A DNA stretch of 64,000 bases from Nipponacmea schrenckii (lineage: Eukaryota > Mollusca > Gastropoda > Lottiidae). A program made the translations under genes and the position numbers. The notes beneath the pieces were generated by a model that made no database searches, was not told the DNA's origin, and saw only the letters and a list, made by a program, of their open reading frames with translations. The DNA lies in assembly GCA_030562195.1 (NCBI GenBank), contig JAUJPP010000007.1, positions 15,869,769 to 15,933,768 of the forward strand, read 5' to 3'. Positions 12,661-24,015 of this stretch are shown piece by piece; position 1 is the first letter of the stretch, and each line of letters begins with the position of its first letter.

Positions 12661-14142
12661 ATTTTAATGAGATCTTAGATTAGGCCCAAATAATGTTGGA
12701 GTTTCTAACTATGGTTAAACAAAAATATACTTTAAAGTGAGTGTATCTTGACTTAAAACTTACCGTTACGTTTCTACATTTTGGTGTAAATATACAGTGA
12801 AATGAATGAAGTTACAGGTCAATAATATAGTATAAGTAGTAAAATCATCGCACGCATGAAAAATCATTTTAAATTTGATACTTACTAGGTAATTATATAG
12901 ACATGACTAATTAATAAGAGCTGGGAAAAGTCGATTAAAATTCGTATCTAGTATAATATTAGCGAGATAGTGAGAAATTCTTGAACTTCTGTTTACATTA
13001 CTTATAACGTGTTTTATTATCAAATGTAAAGATTTATAATGAAAACTTTATAACCATTGTAGGTCTACCGACTGGGTTAATGCGTAATATAAACAGGTAT
13101 CGAAAATCGGATTTTATAATTTTGTATTGTATTGTAAAGTATTTAATAGGAGCCTTATATTGTGAATTTTAAACCCTACACTGCTGACGTATTTCCTAAT
13201 CAACCAGATTATTTAAAACAGATTAGAAAGTACGTAATAATGCGGGTGTGCAATGAATTTTTAAAGTTTCAGTGTTACACGTGAACGTAAGTAAGTGCAT
13301 AATGTATTACGTCTGGTTTAATATATTGGAATAACGTGCACGTTTACATACGTCTTGGCTTTTGACCTAGTATAGCGTTCGGAGATAGTGTTTCGGGACA
13401 GGCATAATATATGGTCTTACATCAATCAAAGTGTATTTAAGTAAGAAATTATAGATTTTTAATAGTAAAGGATTGATTTGAAAGAAAATGGGCCGATAAC
13501 AGTGTGTGCACAGTATATCTCTTGACTAAAGTTAAAGGTTTGTTCATTCATCTTATCTTTTAAAAAATATCTTGATTGCTCGGTTGAACGATTTGTCGAA
13601 TGCAACACTATTGAAAGATCTATGCTATGTATCTTTACATTTATTTTACATATCTGATACTCCGGTAGTGTAGGAAATTTAATGTAGCTGTTGTATACCA
13701 TATCTATTTGAAATATTTGGTATATCAACCGTAACATTTAACACCAAAAATATTCACTGATATAGCTGATAATCCCGTATTTGTTTAATGAAGCTCAAAG
13801 GTTAAAGTCGATGACCATTTCTTCTGCCCGCAGTCATTTATAGTAGTAATAGTTTACCGTTTTACGGCTTAAAGGGGAAGTGTGGTGGATCAAGAAACGT
13901 ATTGAGATCATCTTCTCGGTGTTCAACTGTATGTATACATGTAGTTTAACCCATATAAATAGTCATGTAGGTTATGTCTTGCTGATAGAAGAGGGAGCAA
14001 TACTTGCTTTATGAAACAAGTTGTAAATTATTGATAGAAACAAAGCGTTATTTCAAATTCTCCACTACGACTATGATATGCATACCAAAATCTATCATGT
14101 AAATTTGTGCACACTGTCACTTTAATTTGCCATAATCAAGTT

Positions 14143-14310
14143 TAAAGGTAGACAACCTCTTCAATGGATGACAACAACAAAAACTTTCAAGTTTTTAAAC
14201 TTGGCAAAAATAGTTCTTGTTCATCAGTGAACTTGCCTGGTGTCAAAACTACACGACGGAATTCCTCCATTATCCAGTAAATCCATAAAACTAAGCGTTT
14301 TTATTAAAGA
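14143..14310. repeat. diverged MITE-family copy
   Basis: TTCATCAGTGAACTTGCCTG, GTGTCAAAAC, ATCCAGTAAATCCATAAAAC and TAAGCGTTTTTATTAAAG match, in order, the interior of the copies at 6129, 23824 and 62388. Neither terminus is clear here. Confidence 0.45.
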
Positions 14311-16489
14311 TTCTCGTTGAAAGTAGTTAAACCTTTAAAACTGTGATATATGGCGAGGGATTATTCTATACAATAGAAAATAGAAACACCAAATACGCGC
14401 AGTATATGATTCGTTTTATCTGATTTACACCGTATCAATAACCTGGTCATAAATTATACGCTGCATATTTTGACACCAAAGTTTACATATTCTGAATACT
14501 TTTAAAGACCGGGTTAAACATTTTGGTTTATTTGCGACGTTTTCGTAAGAAAATGATCCTTTATGGTACCTCTATGTACAATGAATGCATAACAAAGTTA
14601 TAAGCATATTACATACCATAATTATATGGTCAGTCTGACTAAAATACACAATAGATGTTTCATAGCATTGGCAATGGCAAACATCAAACGAAAACATATT
14701 GCGCTTAAGTCAATATAGTGTGTTTTTGACGAAAAAATATGATTTCACACATTTTTAACCTTAGAATTTGTCCCATTGATTTCAGTTCAATCTTGCTATT
14801 TCGACAGGAGACTTTTCCAAAGTATATTTTATCTGAAACTTACTGAACCATTGTTCTTAAGTCTTGTTTATATCCTTCTTTTCATCGGCTTGGAATCATT
14901 GTATATAGAAATAAAATATTTATCAATTATTGATAATCACTGATCGATTTTGTTTTGAAAGTAGGCTATATACTGGAAGTCTGTACATTTATCACAGAAC
15001 TGCGGAATGCCAGGTTCAGGATTGATGGACGTTGTATAGTGTCCATCATGGGCGAATCCAAGACACAGTGAGCTTATTTTAAACTTCCATTTAAAGGGCA
15101 GGCATTGTCTCTGGTTAACGGGTCATGTATTAAGGATCGAAGATTCGTAGTATTCTTATAATAAGGGAGTGGTTAAATATGGCCAATCAATATTATCGGT
15201 AATGATATATAGTTTTAATGCATTAGTGTTACTATGTATAAAATGAAATGTATATTTTTGAAAAATAACAATAGGCAATGTTAGCAGCAACTGTTTATAC
15301 TTGGTCAATGTCGTTTAGTGTCACTGTGCTTTTATAAAAGATTGTTTTCGGATTAATATAGGCAATGTTATCAGTAATGATTTATCGGGGTCGTTTATTG
15401 TTACTATACCTTAAATATATAAATTTGCTTATATAACGTAGGAAAGGTTACCGGTAATGATTAAATTTGATCAGGGTAACCTAGTGTTGCTACGCATTTA
15501 TAATATAATTATTTTTTTAATAAATGTAGGCTATGCTACTAAGTAATGATAATATATGATAATTTATTTTTTCATATCATGAATATTACTTATAAACCAG
15601 TTACTAACTTTTGACAGATGTCGATACACTTTAATTATATTTGAAAAGAATTATAAACTATGCTAGGTTAGCGTGTGTACCAATTTTGTTGAATAAGCAG
15701 TGTAAACATATTTATGGGTTAATATTCTTAATTTTTCTACAATTTAGAGTATATTTTGAGTAATTTCGTAGATTCCGTATTCTGAATCAAGTCCCAGAAA
15801 CGTTCAGTTACAAGTTTAAGATAAGGTGGTGGACACATTTCTCTATAGAAATTGCTTATGGTCTACATACATGTATTGCCTTTCGATTCCTTTTCCTGAT
15901 TATACCTGAAGACCAACGCTTTGGATAGCATGGATACGGAATCTGGACTATTTTATAGTTGTGACACAGACTTAATCAACTATTATTATTTTTCAATAAT
16001 ATTATGACCTAATTAGTCCCCTAGTTATATCATATCAAGCAGAATTATAACCTAGATGATGTATACATAATGTGCATACCCTATGATAATTGTGACACAG
16101 ATTTAATCAAATATTATTATTTTTTTAAATATATTAATACTTAGATTCGGCCTATATCAAGCACAATTATAGCCTTGTTATTAAGTAAATTAGACCAAAG
16201 CGACTGTGCCTACTTCTTAACAACTAAAATTCTTTACAATCAAGAGAGCCACTAAGTAGACAATATATCCAATGCTGATTGTATATTTAAAAACTCATTA
16301 CAACTCTCATCTAGAATACAAGGATCAACAATTTGCCCACTTTAAAGCTTTTTTGGGGTATGATTAGATGTTAGGCTACTGTATACCACCGTTTCTATAA
16401 CTGCTGTCGTGTCGGTGGAACTAGCTGTTCGCTTAACCCTATTGACGTGCTAGGAACATAGAGGTAATAATAAAGTTATATTAATACCT

Positions 16490-16557
16490 CTATGGCATGG
16501 AAGAAGAGTAGGGCGTAAAACTCCATTCATTTCATTTTCATTTCTATGGCATGGAAG
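16490..16557 (+). mobile_element. 5'-truncated SINE tail with 14-bp target duplication
   Basis: A 40-bp insert (16504-16543) beginning AAGAGTAGGGCGTAAAACTC and ending in an ATTTC-rich run is flanked by perfect direct repeats of CTATGGCATGGAAG at 16490-16503 and 16544-16557. Direct repeats of this length around a 3'-tail fragment are the signature of target-primed reverse transcription with severe 5' truncation. It sits about 175 bp upstream of the transporter start codon. Confidence 0.8.
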
Positions 16558-16731
16558 GGCATGACGCTATTTGCTTGGTTACGTCATAAACGCCATGATA
16601 ATTGGAAATTTGGTTACATCACTCGTTTGATGACCAACGAACAAATGGTAAAATAGGATGTTCTTGTGCATGTTTAGATACTCTAATTTCAGAAATGTTA
16701 TTCTATTCAATTGTCGATTATTCATTACAGA

Positions 16732-19700
16732 ATGTCAGCAACTGAAATGAAGAGAATACATTCAAAACGACAGAATTACGATGTCAGTACCGAAGATGTC
16801 AATCCAGAGTTGAAAAAAGATGCCGAGTCAGCTTTAAGCATTGTTGCAAAGCTAGTTGTAGCGTTTTTATGTGGTGCTGTGTTTGGTTTCGCTGCTGAAA
16901 AATCCCGAGGTATGTGAAGGGCCCTATACGCCATTTCGGAGTTTCGCATTGCGCAAGGGAGGTCATTAAATGTAAATAACCATTGCTGGTATTTATAAAG
17001 GGAATATTCTTCAATCCAACCAATCCAACTACTACGAATACCAATAACTACCTAGTTTGGGATATTAGCGTTTGCTGGAAGCGAACGTTAACTTGTCATC
17101 CACACACCATCCAACCAACCTACCAACTGTAGAATTAGATTATTTTCCCATTCAAGTTTCCATATGCATTTAGGGCTCACGATTGGAGCAAACTGGCAGT
17201 GGTATAAACATAATAGAGCTTGTTTTAACCAAATTTAGAACGAGTAGACTAGTTGATAAGATCTCTCAAACATTTCTTGGAAGGAAAATGATAAATGTGA
17301 TATCACATGAGATGATGCACAGTAGAGCTCACTACAAAGGTTACTGACTCGTGGGGTGCTGTGAAGGAAACTAGTCACCTCTTACTATATAGAGAGTCTG
17401 GATTTACGATCTAGAAGAAAATTACTATTACTAATATCATTTCAGAAACAATGTCGTTATTTTATAAATTAAAAACGCTTCTAAGCGTGTTTTAAAATTA
17501 GTTAAGCAACTTTCAATCTTTTTCATATCCTCAACAATTCTTATATTTTTCCAGTATTTGAACCAATATCAATAAGAAAACAAATGGTATTTGAAAAATG
17601 GATTATGTTAAAAATGTTTCTATCTGCTGTTGCTGCAGGTATGAAGGCATTAAAAATCACTAGAAATTATTCTCGTTTGTAATATGGTCTGAAGCCGCGA
17701 TTAGCGCCTTCGGTGATCGTGTCCTATTTGATAGCATATGCATTGCCAAGAGAATCGATTCCAATCTTTAAATACTGATATAACACTGGAAAACATGACC
17801 TGACTGAACTTTTACGGTGGACTACCTATTAAGAGAAAATAAACAGAATAATTGCTGTTATTGGTTCATCTTCTATCGTCTCGTTCTAATCTTTTAATCC
17901 TTAGGGCAAATTTGTTTGAGTTTAATGTCAGTTTGCAGTCGAACAAGGGAGAAATTTCAAAAAGCCAGTGAAGAATTCTTCAAAACTGTTTCTGAGAAGG
18001 GATTGCTGACATCATCGGTTGGTCCTTTTATACTCGGTATTGGAATGACACTATCTGGATCGGTAAGTTTGCTTACAATTATGGGTTGGAATATTCCTTG
18101 GCTTGAGTGCGTGTCGTTTAATGTAAACTGACCCATTTTTGTTTTCGTATCTTTACCAATGGTTCCAGGGTCGTAATTTGCATATTGTATAAAAAAATCA
18201 TTTGCATCCGTATTTCTTTTAAATGTATGAAAAAAAATTAGAAAAAGAAAACATGTCGGGTTCGATTTTCAGTAGTGAAAAATACAAAATTTCTATTTGT
18301 CTCACATTTGGATTTCATTGATTACTGTTTCGTGGAATTGGCTTACCGTGTATTTACAACTCCAATAACAACTCTAAAGACAAGTGCATGCATATTTTGA
18401 TTATTATTGTCAATTGCTACCACCTCTTCCATGTATGTGCGCTTGTTTGTTCTTTTCTGAACTAAGACCGGTTATATAGCCAAATATACTATAAAGCTCT
18501 GCGTGAATTTATATTACAGTGTCCTGGAATGGTACTGACTCAGATTGGAGCTTGGTGTCCAAATGCAAGTAAGCTCATTTCTATTGAAGCAAATATTTAA
18601 TATACGATATGCATTCGTTGTATGTATAGAGTGTGGATATAAGTTATATATTTTGAGGATGGCTTCTTATTCATATCACCCAAGTTTGACAGTCAAAGAT
18701 ATAATTGGAAATTCTAATAATCCCTATTGGAGTAACTATTTAAGCTACACAGAACTTCAAATAATTGGTACTTACTTAGAAATAACACACACGAACGTAG
18801 CTGATTTCTTTCAAAATTATTTAGTCGAATTTCGATAAAATGTATAATTTTTTTCAAATAAGCCTTCAAATCAGATTTAAAAGATTGAAAATGACTTGAA
18901 AGGTGCTACCCTAGTGACTTTACAGTAGATTCAATAACTACCCTAGTGACTCTAAAGTAGATTCAATAACTACCCTAGTGACTATAAAGTAGATTCAATA
19001 ACTACCCTAGTGACTATAAAGTAGATTCAATAACTACCCTAGTGACTATAAAGTAGATTCAATAACTACCCTAGTGACTTTTAAGTAGATTCAATAACTA
19101 CCCTAGTGACTATAAAGTAGATTCAATAACTACCCTAGTGACTATAAAATAGATTCAATAGCTACCCTTGTGACTATAAAATAGATTCAATAACTACCCT
19201 AGTGACTATAAAGTAGATTCAATAACTACCCTAGTGACTATAAAGTAGATTCAATAACTACCCTAGTGACTATAAAATAGATTCAATAACTACCCTAGTG
19301 ACTATAAAGTAGATTTAATAACTACCCTAGTGACTATAAAGTAGATTCAATAACTACCGTAGTGACTATAAAATAGATTCAATAACTACCGTAGTGACTA
19401 TAAAGTAGATTCAATAACTACCCTAGTGACTATAAAGTAGATTCAATAACTACCCTAGTGACTATAAAGTAGATTCAATAACTACCCTAGTGACTATAAA
19501 GTAGATTCAATAACTACCCTAGTGACTATAAAGTAGATTCAATAACTACCCTAGTGACTATAAAGTAGATTCAATAACTACCCTAGTGACTATAAAATAG
19601 ATTCAATAACTACCCTAGTGACTATAAAGTAGATTCAATAACTACCCTAGTAACTATAAAGTAGATTCAATAACTACCCTAGTGACTATAAGGTAGATTC

Positions 19701-22700
19701 AATAACTACCCTAGTGACTATAAAGTAGATTCAATAACTACCCTAGTGACTATAAAATAGATTCAATAACTACCCTAGTGACTATAAAGTAGATTCAATA
19801 ACTACCCTAGTAACTATAAAGTAGATTCAATAACTACCCTAGTGACTATAAAGTAGATTCAATAACTACCCTAGTGACTATAAAGTAGATTCAATAACTA
19901 CCCTAGTGACTAAAAAGTAGATTCAATAACTACCCTAGTGACTATATAGAATAAAAATCCATCTTCATACTACATCTCGTTATTACGAACATACATACTA
20001 CCGATTGCTTATGCGCAACGAACAAACAGCGCATTTTTTTTTCTTCCACCATCGTTGAAGATTATTCACTTTATCATATATTACGATGTATTGATTTTTT
20101 AGTATTTACATTGTTGGGTGCTCTTGTGGCCGCTTTAATCTATGGTATGATAGCTCACCATATACAGAACTTTACAGAACCAAAAGCACCGTATCAGTCA
20201 CTCCAGTAAGTAAATTTGAACACTTCAGTATTAGTTCGATGTAAGGTCCGAGTTTTTTTACTGTTAGTTCAATGTAACTATGCTTTAATAACCCCGTCAA
20301 TTATAACCGACTGAACCACATTGTTCTGAATTGGTTGATGAATTGTACAGATAATATTTGTGGCACTCAACAGTACTATTCTCGGGCTCACAAGATGGGG
20401 ATCAACATGATGACTATAATCAAGTTTTCTGTAAGGGGCATGGTTTCAATTTTTCACATGACGTTCTGTTGAACATGTTTCAGAAGGTGCAAGCAGACTG
20501 ACCTCTTAAAGATAGAAATCATCTCTCAATAAATATAAAATCTTATTCTACGATATAATGAAAATACAGGCTTCCGGCTTATATGATATGAGAAAATCAA
20601 GCATATATATACTCACGTTATAAACAATACGGATTCTATATTTTTGTTATTCCACATTTTCTATAGAAGTATAACCTTGTAAATCTTTATATTATATTCG
20701 CAATATACTATAAATATTACTTACACAAATAGATTATTTTCATTACTGAAATGGTGTCAATGTAATATTTTAATTGTAGAGTCCACCATACACTTAAGAG
20801 GCCTTATATATTATTTGCTCTACCTCTAGCAGGTTTCCTAACAGTGGCAGTGGTTTTAATGGAAGTTTATATACCATTTACTCAGGATTTAGAAGTAAGT
20901 CAAAAACCTATTTAAAATAATTGTATATTATGATTTTAGCAGCTAATCAAGTTCTATGACACTTCTATAAATGGATAACAGCGATAAAAAAAACGATAAA
21001 AACGCTTTATTCAAAAAGAATGTGTTGTGTTTTATTCAATTACAAATTATACTTTATTGAAAAGCAAAATAATGTCTTCTTTAAAAACCAAACGTTCTAT
21101 TCACTAACAAAATATTCCATGAACGCTTTATTCAATAATAAAACGTTTTATTCAATAATAAAACGTTTTATTCAATAAGAATGGGTTGTGTAAATTGTGT
21201 TTGATTCCATAAAAATAGAAAACACTTTATTCATAGCCAATGTGTTTTTTCAGTAACAAAACGTTTCATTCAATACCAAATAACAATGCGTTGCATTTGT
21301 TAACAATGTGTTTTATACAATAGCAATACATTTGTCTAAGCGTTATTCGACCTGACTAAACTTGATTATCAAATCTGTTTTCAGAAACCAGAACTTCAAA
21401 AAGCCAATATATTTAAAACCAGAGCATGGCCACCTTTTGTAGGCGGTAAGTAAACAAAATCACAAATTGGTAATGAGAAATCAAATAGAGGAGCATAGCA
21501 AATTGCATGCGAAAGATTAAGTGTTCATTGCGCAAACATGGAATCTCCCACAATCCAAATCCATACTGATTTTTCCCTATCAGGGAACCGCCTTCATTGG
21601 CCCAGATGGTGCAGAAAAGTAGGACGTAAAACTCCATTCACTGGAGTTTAATTTTCCCATCAGTTGAAAACATTTAAGATCATGTATTCAAAGGTTACCC
21701 GATGAGCTATATTCTTGACGTGTTTATTACAGGTTGTTTGATTGGATTTTTGCAACTTCCGGTTGTTTTAGTATTAGGTGATACGATTGGCGGGAGTAGT
21801 AGTTATATAACACTGGTTTCACAATGGGTTAGAACTCCTTATTTAAAGGAAAAGTTCCCATATTTAGCTCAACGACAAAGTGGAATGGGAAATTGGTGGC
21901 AGGTGAGATCTGGTTATTTTCATAGGTTTCATAGTTTCAATAGGTCATTGTGCATATATTCATTATTACAGTCGTTGGTAGGTCTGTGGCCATTTTCTCA
22001 AACAGACTCCGGTATTTATATGCGTAGGTTTTGTAAATTCATCAGTTTTCCTATTTGAAGAGCTAATATCCCTCTAACCAGAAAAAGACTTTTTTTTTCT
22101 TTTTTTTTTATAACTGAAGATGTTTTAATGGTCAAAACTCAGTGACGTTCCTCCTATCCCTCGGAGTATCTAGTCAGATCTCAGATCCTAGCGAGGAGGC
22201 CTCTTTAGCTTTCATCTATAGGTTTGCAGTCGCGGTCTCCCCCCCCCCTTTTTTTTTAGTTTTTCTATCTCTACACTAGGTTATCTACATTATTGGTGCC
22301 GTTGTTGGAGGTCTCGTATCCTCAATGTTATCAAACTCCTTTAGTGATGTTCAAGGTGTGGGTGTGTTCGAGGCTCTAGTTGGTGGATTCCTTTTAGTTT
22401 TTGGAGCCCGATTAGCTGCGGGTTGTACAAGGTACCTTAACCTTTTTTACGTCATATAAAGAGTGTTCTCTATTATATGAGGACTATTATTCGCATAATA
22501 TCTTGGCTTTAGTTCTTGTTCAGATGCATTTTTAATAGGCAACAATACGAAGCTGGTAGATTATGAAACGGTGACGCCGATTTTGTGAATTAGGTACACG
22601 AACCTTTTGCACATCCTTGCTAGATAATATTTATTGCTATTTGTCATTTTATTTCTCAAAATTAGCTTTAGACTGTCAAAATTTAACAAAATAACCAGGA

Positions 22701-22935
22701 TATAGTTGTTCACTATAAACATGTTTGATAAAGTTACATAGAAGTAATTCTACTCTCAGAATGTAATTTCTTGTTTCATTTCAGTGGACATGGTTTATCT
22801 GGTGTTGGAATGTTGTTTTGGTTATCTTTAATTGCTGTACCATTTATGTTTGGTGGGGCTATATCTACTGCTTATATAATGAGAGCTGTAAACGGAGCCT
22901 TGGATCACTATGTCAATTCTACATTAGAATTATAA
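16732..22935 (+). CDS. YeeE/YedE (Sulf_transp) family membrane transporter, 10 coding exons, 406 aa
   Basis: Exons: 16732-16909, 17555-17638, 17905-18062, 18520-18568, 20103-20205, 20780-20894, 21385-21445, 21733-21902, 22280-22431, 22785-22935. All junctions are GT..AG and phase-consistent. The sum is 1221 nt, giving 406 residues. The start is the first ATG after an AG acceptor at 16729-16730, so an upstream noncoding exon is likely. About 9-12 hydrophobic segments follow a charged N-terminus of roughly 38 residues. Family motifs are LSGSCPGMVLTQIGAW (Cys141) in the first half, GGCLIGFLQLP (Cys251) and GARLAAGCTSGHGLSG (Cys355) in the second. The glycine-rich SCPG and GCTSGHG motifs are the hallmark of YeeE/YedE proteins, whose bacterial member TsuA takes up thiosulfate through membrane cysteines. 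Transport of thiosulfate or a related sulfur compound here is inference. Intron 4 holds a 32-bp satellite. Many introns and ordinary composition argue against recent bacterial transfer or contamination. Confidence 0.9.
17050..17125 (+). repeat. short dispersed repeat in transporter intron 1
   Basis: GCTGGAAGCGAACGTTAACT followed by tgtcatcc and a CCAACCAACCTACC-type tail, as at 3095 and 49690. It lies within the intron between 16909 and 17555 and leaves the splice sites untouched. Confidence 0.6.
18900..19949. repeat. 32-bp satellite array in transporter intron 4 (about 33 units)
   Basis: The unit is ACTACCCTAGTGACTATAAA followed by gtagattcaata, 32 bp. Most units are identical or differ by one base (aaG/aaA-tag, ccctag/ccgtag, gtgac/gtaac). 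Very low divergence implies recent amplification or ongoing homogenisation. The array ends about 150 bp before the exon-5 acceptor at 20102. Unit length is not a codon multiple and every unit carries stops. Confidence 0.97.
20960..21330. repeat. degenerate AT-rich repeat in transporter intron 6
   Basis: Loose iterations of AAACGTTTTATTCAATAA with variable spacers (tgtgttgtg, aatgcgttg). The clearest copies are at 21135-21180. Divergence is too high for a firm unit length. It sits in the intron between 20894 and 21385. Confidence 0.55.
21600..21645 (+). repeat. SINE tail in transporter intron 7
   Basis: GTGCAGAAAAGTAGGACGTA followed by aaactccattcac matches the family tail at 11233 and 16504. 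The preceding 120 bases may be the diverged body. It lies between exon 7 (ends 21445) and exon 8 (starts 21733). Confidence 0.55.
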
Positions 22936-23194
22936 ACTCTTGGACTTGTGGGTTGATTATTTGTGAATTTGCAGATAGTTTTTTTGGATTAATGTTTGGA
23001 TTGATTCAAGGTTGGACTTGTGGAAGGGCATGAGATTAGATACAAAAGTGATCAATGTTTGTGATAAACTAAAAAAACAACTACTTATACCTCTTACTGG
23101 AAATTTACATAATAATGAAAATAAACCGAAAGAGCTCAACTGCAAAATGGCTGCGCTCATAGAAAGTTTTTTTTTTCTAACTTTCTTATTCTGA

Positions 23195-23200
23195 AATAAA
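23195..23200 (+). promoter_or_regulatory. candidate polyadenylation signal of the transporter gene
   Basis: The first AATAAA after the stop codon at 22935, giving a 3' untranslated region of roughly 280 bases. Position and context fit, but without transcript data this is a suggestion. Confidence 0.45.
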
Positions 23201-23239
23201 ACAAATTGTAAAATCTTCTTTTTGAATTGTTCGTAAAAT

Positions 23240-23480
23240 TTAGAAATGGGAAAAAGTTTTACGTTCTACTTTTCTGCACCTAATGGGCTAATGAGACCAA
23301 CACAGATAGTCATAAAGTATGAAAAAAAGGACATTTACCCGGAGAGCAATATCCAGCTGTCGATGAAATAATAACGTGCACATTGGGCCTAGTTGTTTTC
23401 CCATGAGAACAACGCGGTGCTTTTCTATCTTGGTCTTGTCGTCCAGGGAAAAGCGGGTTAAAACAGATAAGGTACTCGAC
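23240..23480 (-). repeat. SINE-like retroposon, reverse copy
   Basis: On the minus strand the order is CATTAGCCC, GGTGCAGAAAAGTAGAACGT, AAAACT, the family tail. Upstream on that strand is a GC-richer part (CCCGCTTTTCCCTGGACGAC...AACAACTAGGCCC) that loosely matches 11055-11120. Starts 40 bases past the putative polyadenylation signal of the transporter gene. Confidence 0.5.
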
Positions 23481-23823
23481 TAGTATTCATAAGAAAATTG
23501 TATTTGCTGTTTGATTTTGTCTTATCATTATTTTACAATAAATCACATAAACATTCGTTTATCATTGTATATAATTCATATGACGTTATTGATAGCACAG
23601 ATTCCCGATAGTTTACTGACCCAATCAGATATCTGTTTCTTACACAAGTCAGATACTAAATGCGGTCAGAAACTGGACACTCCTCTTCATTCTTCGTTAT
23701 ATACAATTTAATTGTATGAAACATGTGATAGGTTGCTTCAATCCAAATATGGCTTCTACAACTTCTAAATACATGTAAGAGGTACTAAGCCGTGTTTTAG
23801 GTTGTGCTTTTGTAGTGATGTAA

Positions 23824-24015
23824 TACTGCGTCTTAGAAGGGACATACAATTTAAGTTCTCTAGTATGGTCAATATGAGTATATATTCATCAGTGAACTTA
23901 CCATAAAGTCGCAGAATCCCTGTAAAATCTGGAAAACTCACAAAACTTAGTAATTATCGAAATTATCACTTTATTAAGCGTTTTTTAATAATCAATTGCA
24001 TTTTTATGGATAATC
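23824..24015. repeat. MITE-family copy
   Basis: TATATTCATCAGTGAACTTA, CCATAAAGTCGCAGAATCCC, AAAACTCACAAAACTTAGTA and TTATTAAGCGTTTTTTAATA recur in the same order at 6129-6320 and, in part, at 62074-62859. Left end is GCGTCTTAGAAGGGACATAC; a clear inverted right end was not found. Confidence 0.55.

Larger units (their letters stand above)
10790..16700. other. gene-free stretch
   Basis: About 6 kb without a supportable exon. It holds a SINE copy (11090-11265), a CCGTC-type repeat fragment (about 12340-12660), a diverged MITE copy (about 14143-14310) and a truncated SINE tail with target duplication (16490-16557). Otherwise it is AT-rich. Upstream noncoding exons of the transporter gene could lie here, but none can be pointed to. 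Confidence 0.5.

Noticed and set aside
16711..16731. Upstream N-terminal extension of the transporter reading frame
   Set aside because: It starts on TTG and crosses an evident splice acceptor (ATTACAG at 16724-16730); the ATG at 16732 is preferred.
16732..22935. Bacterial contamination as the source of the YeeE/YedE sequence
   Set aside because: Nine spliceosomal introns, one with a satellite, and AT-rich animal-type context rule it out.
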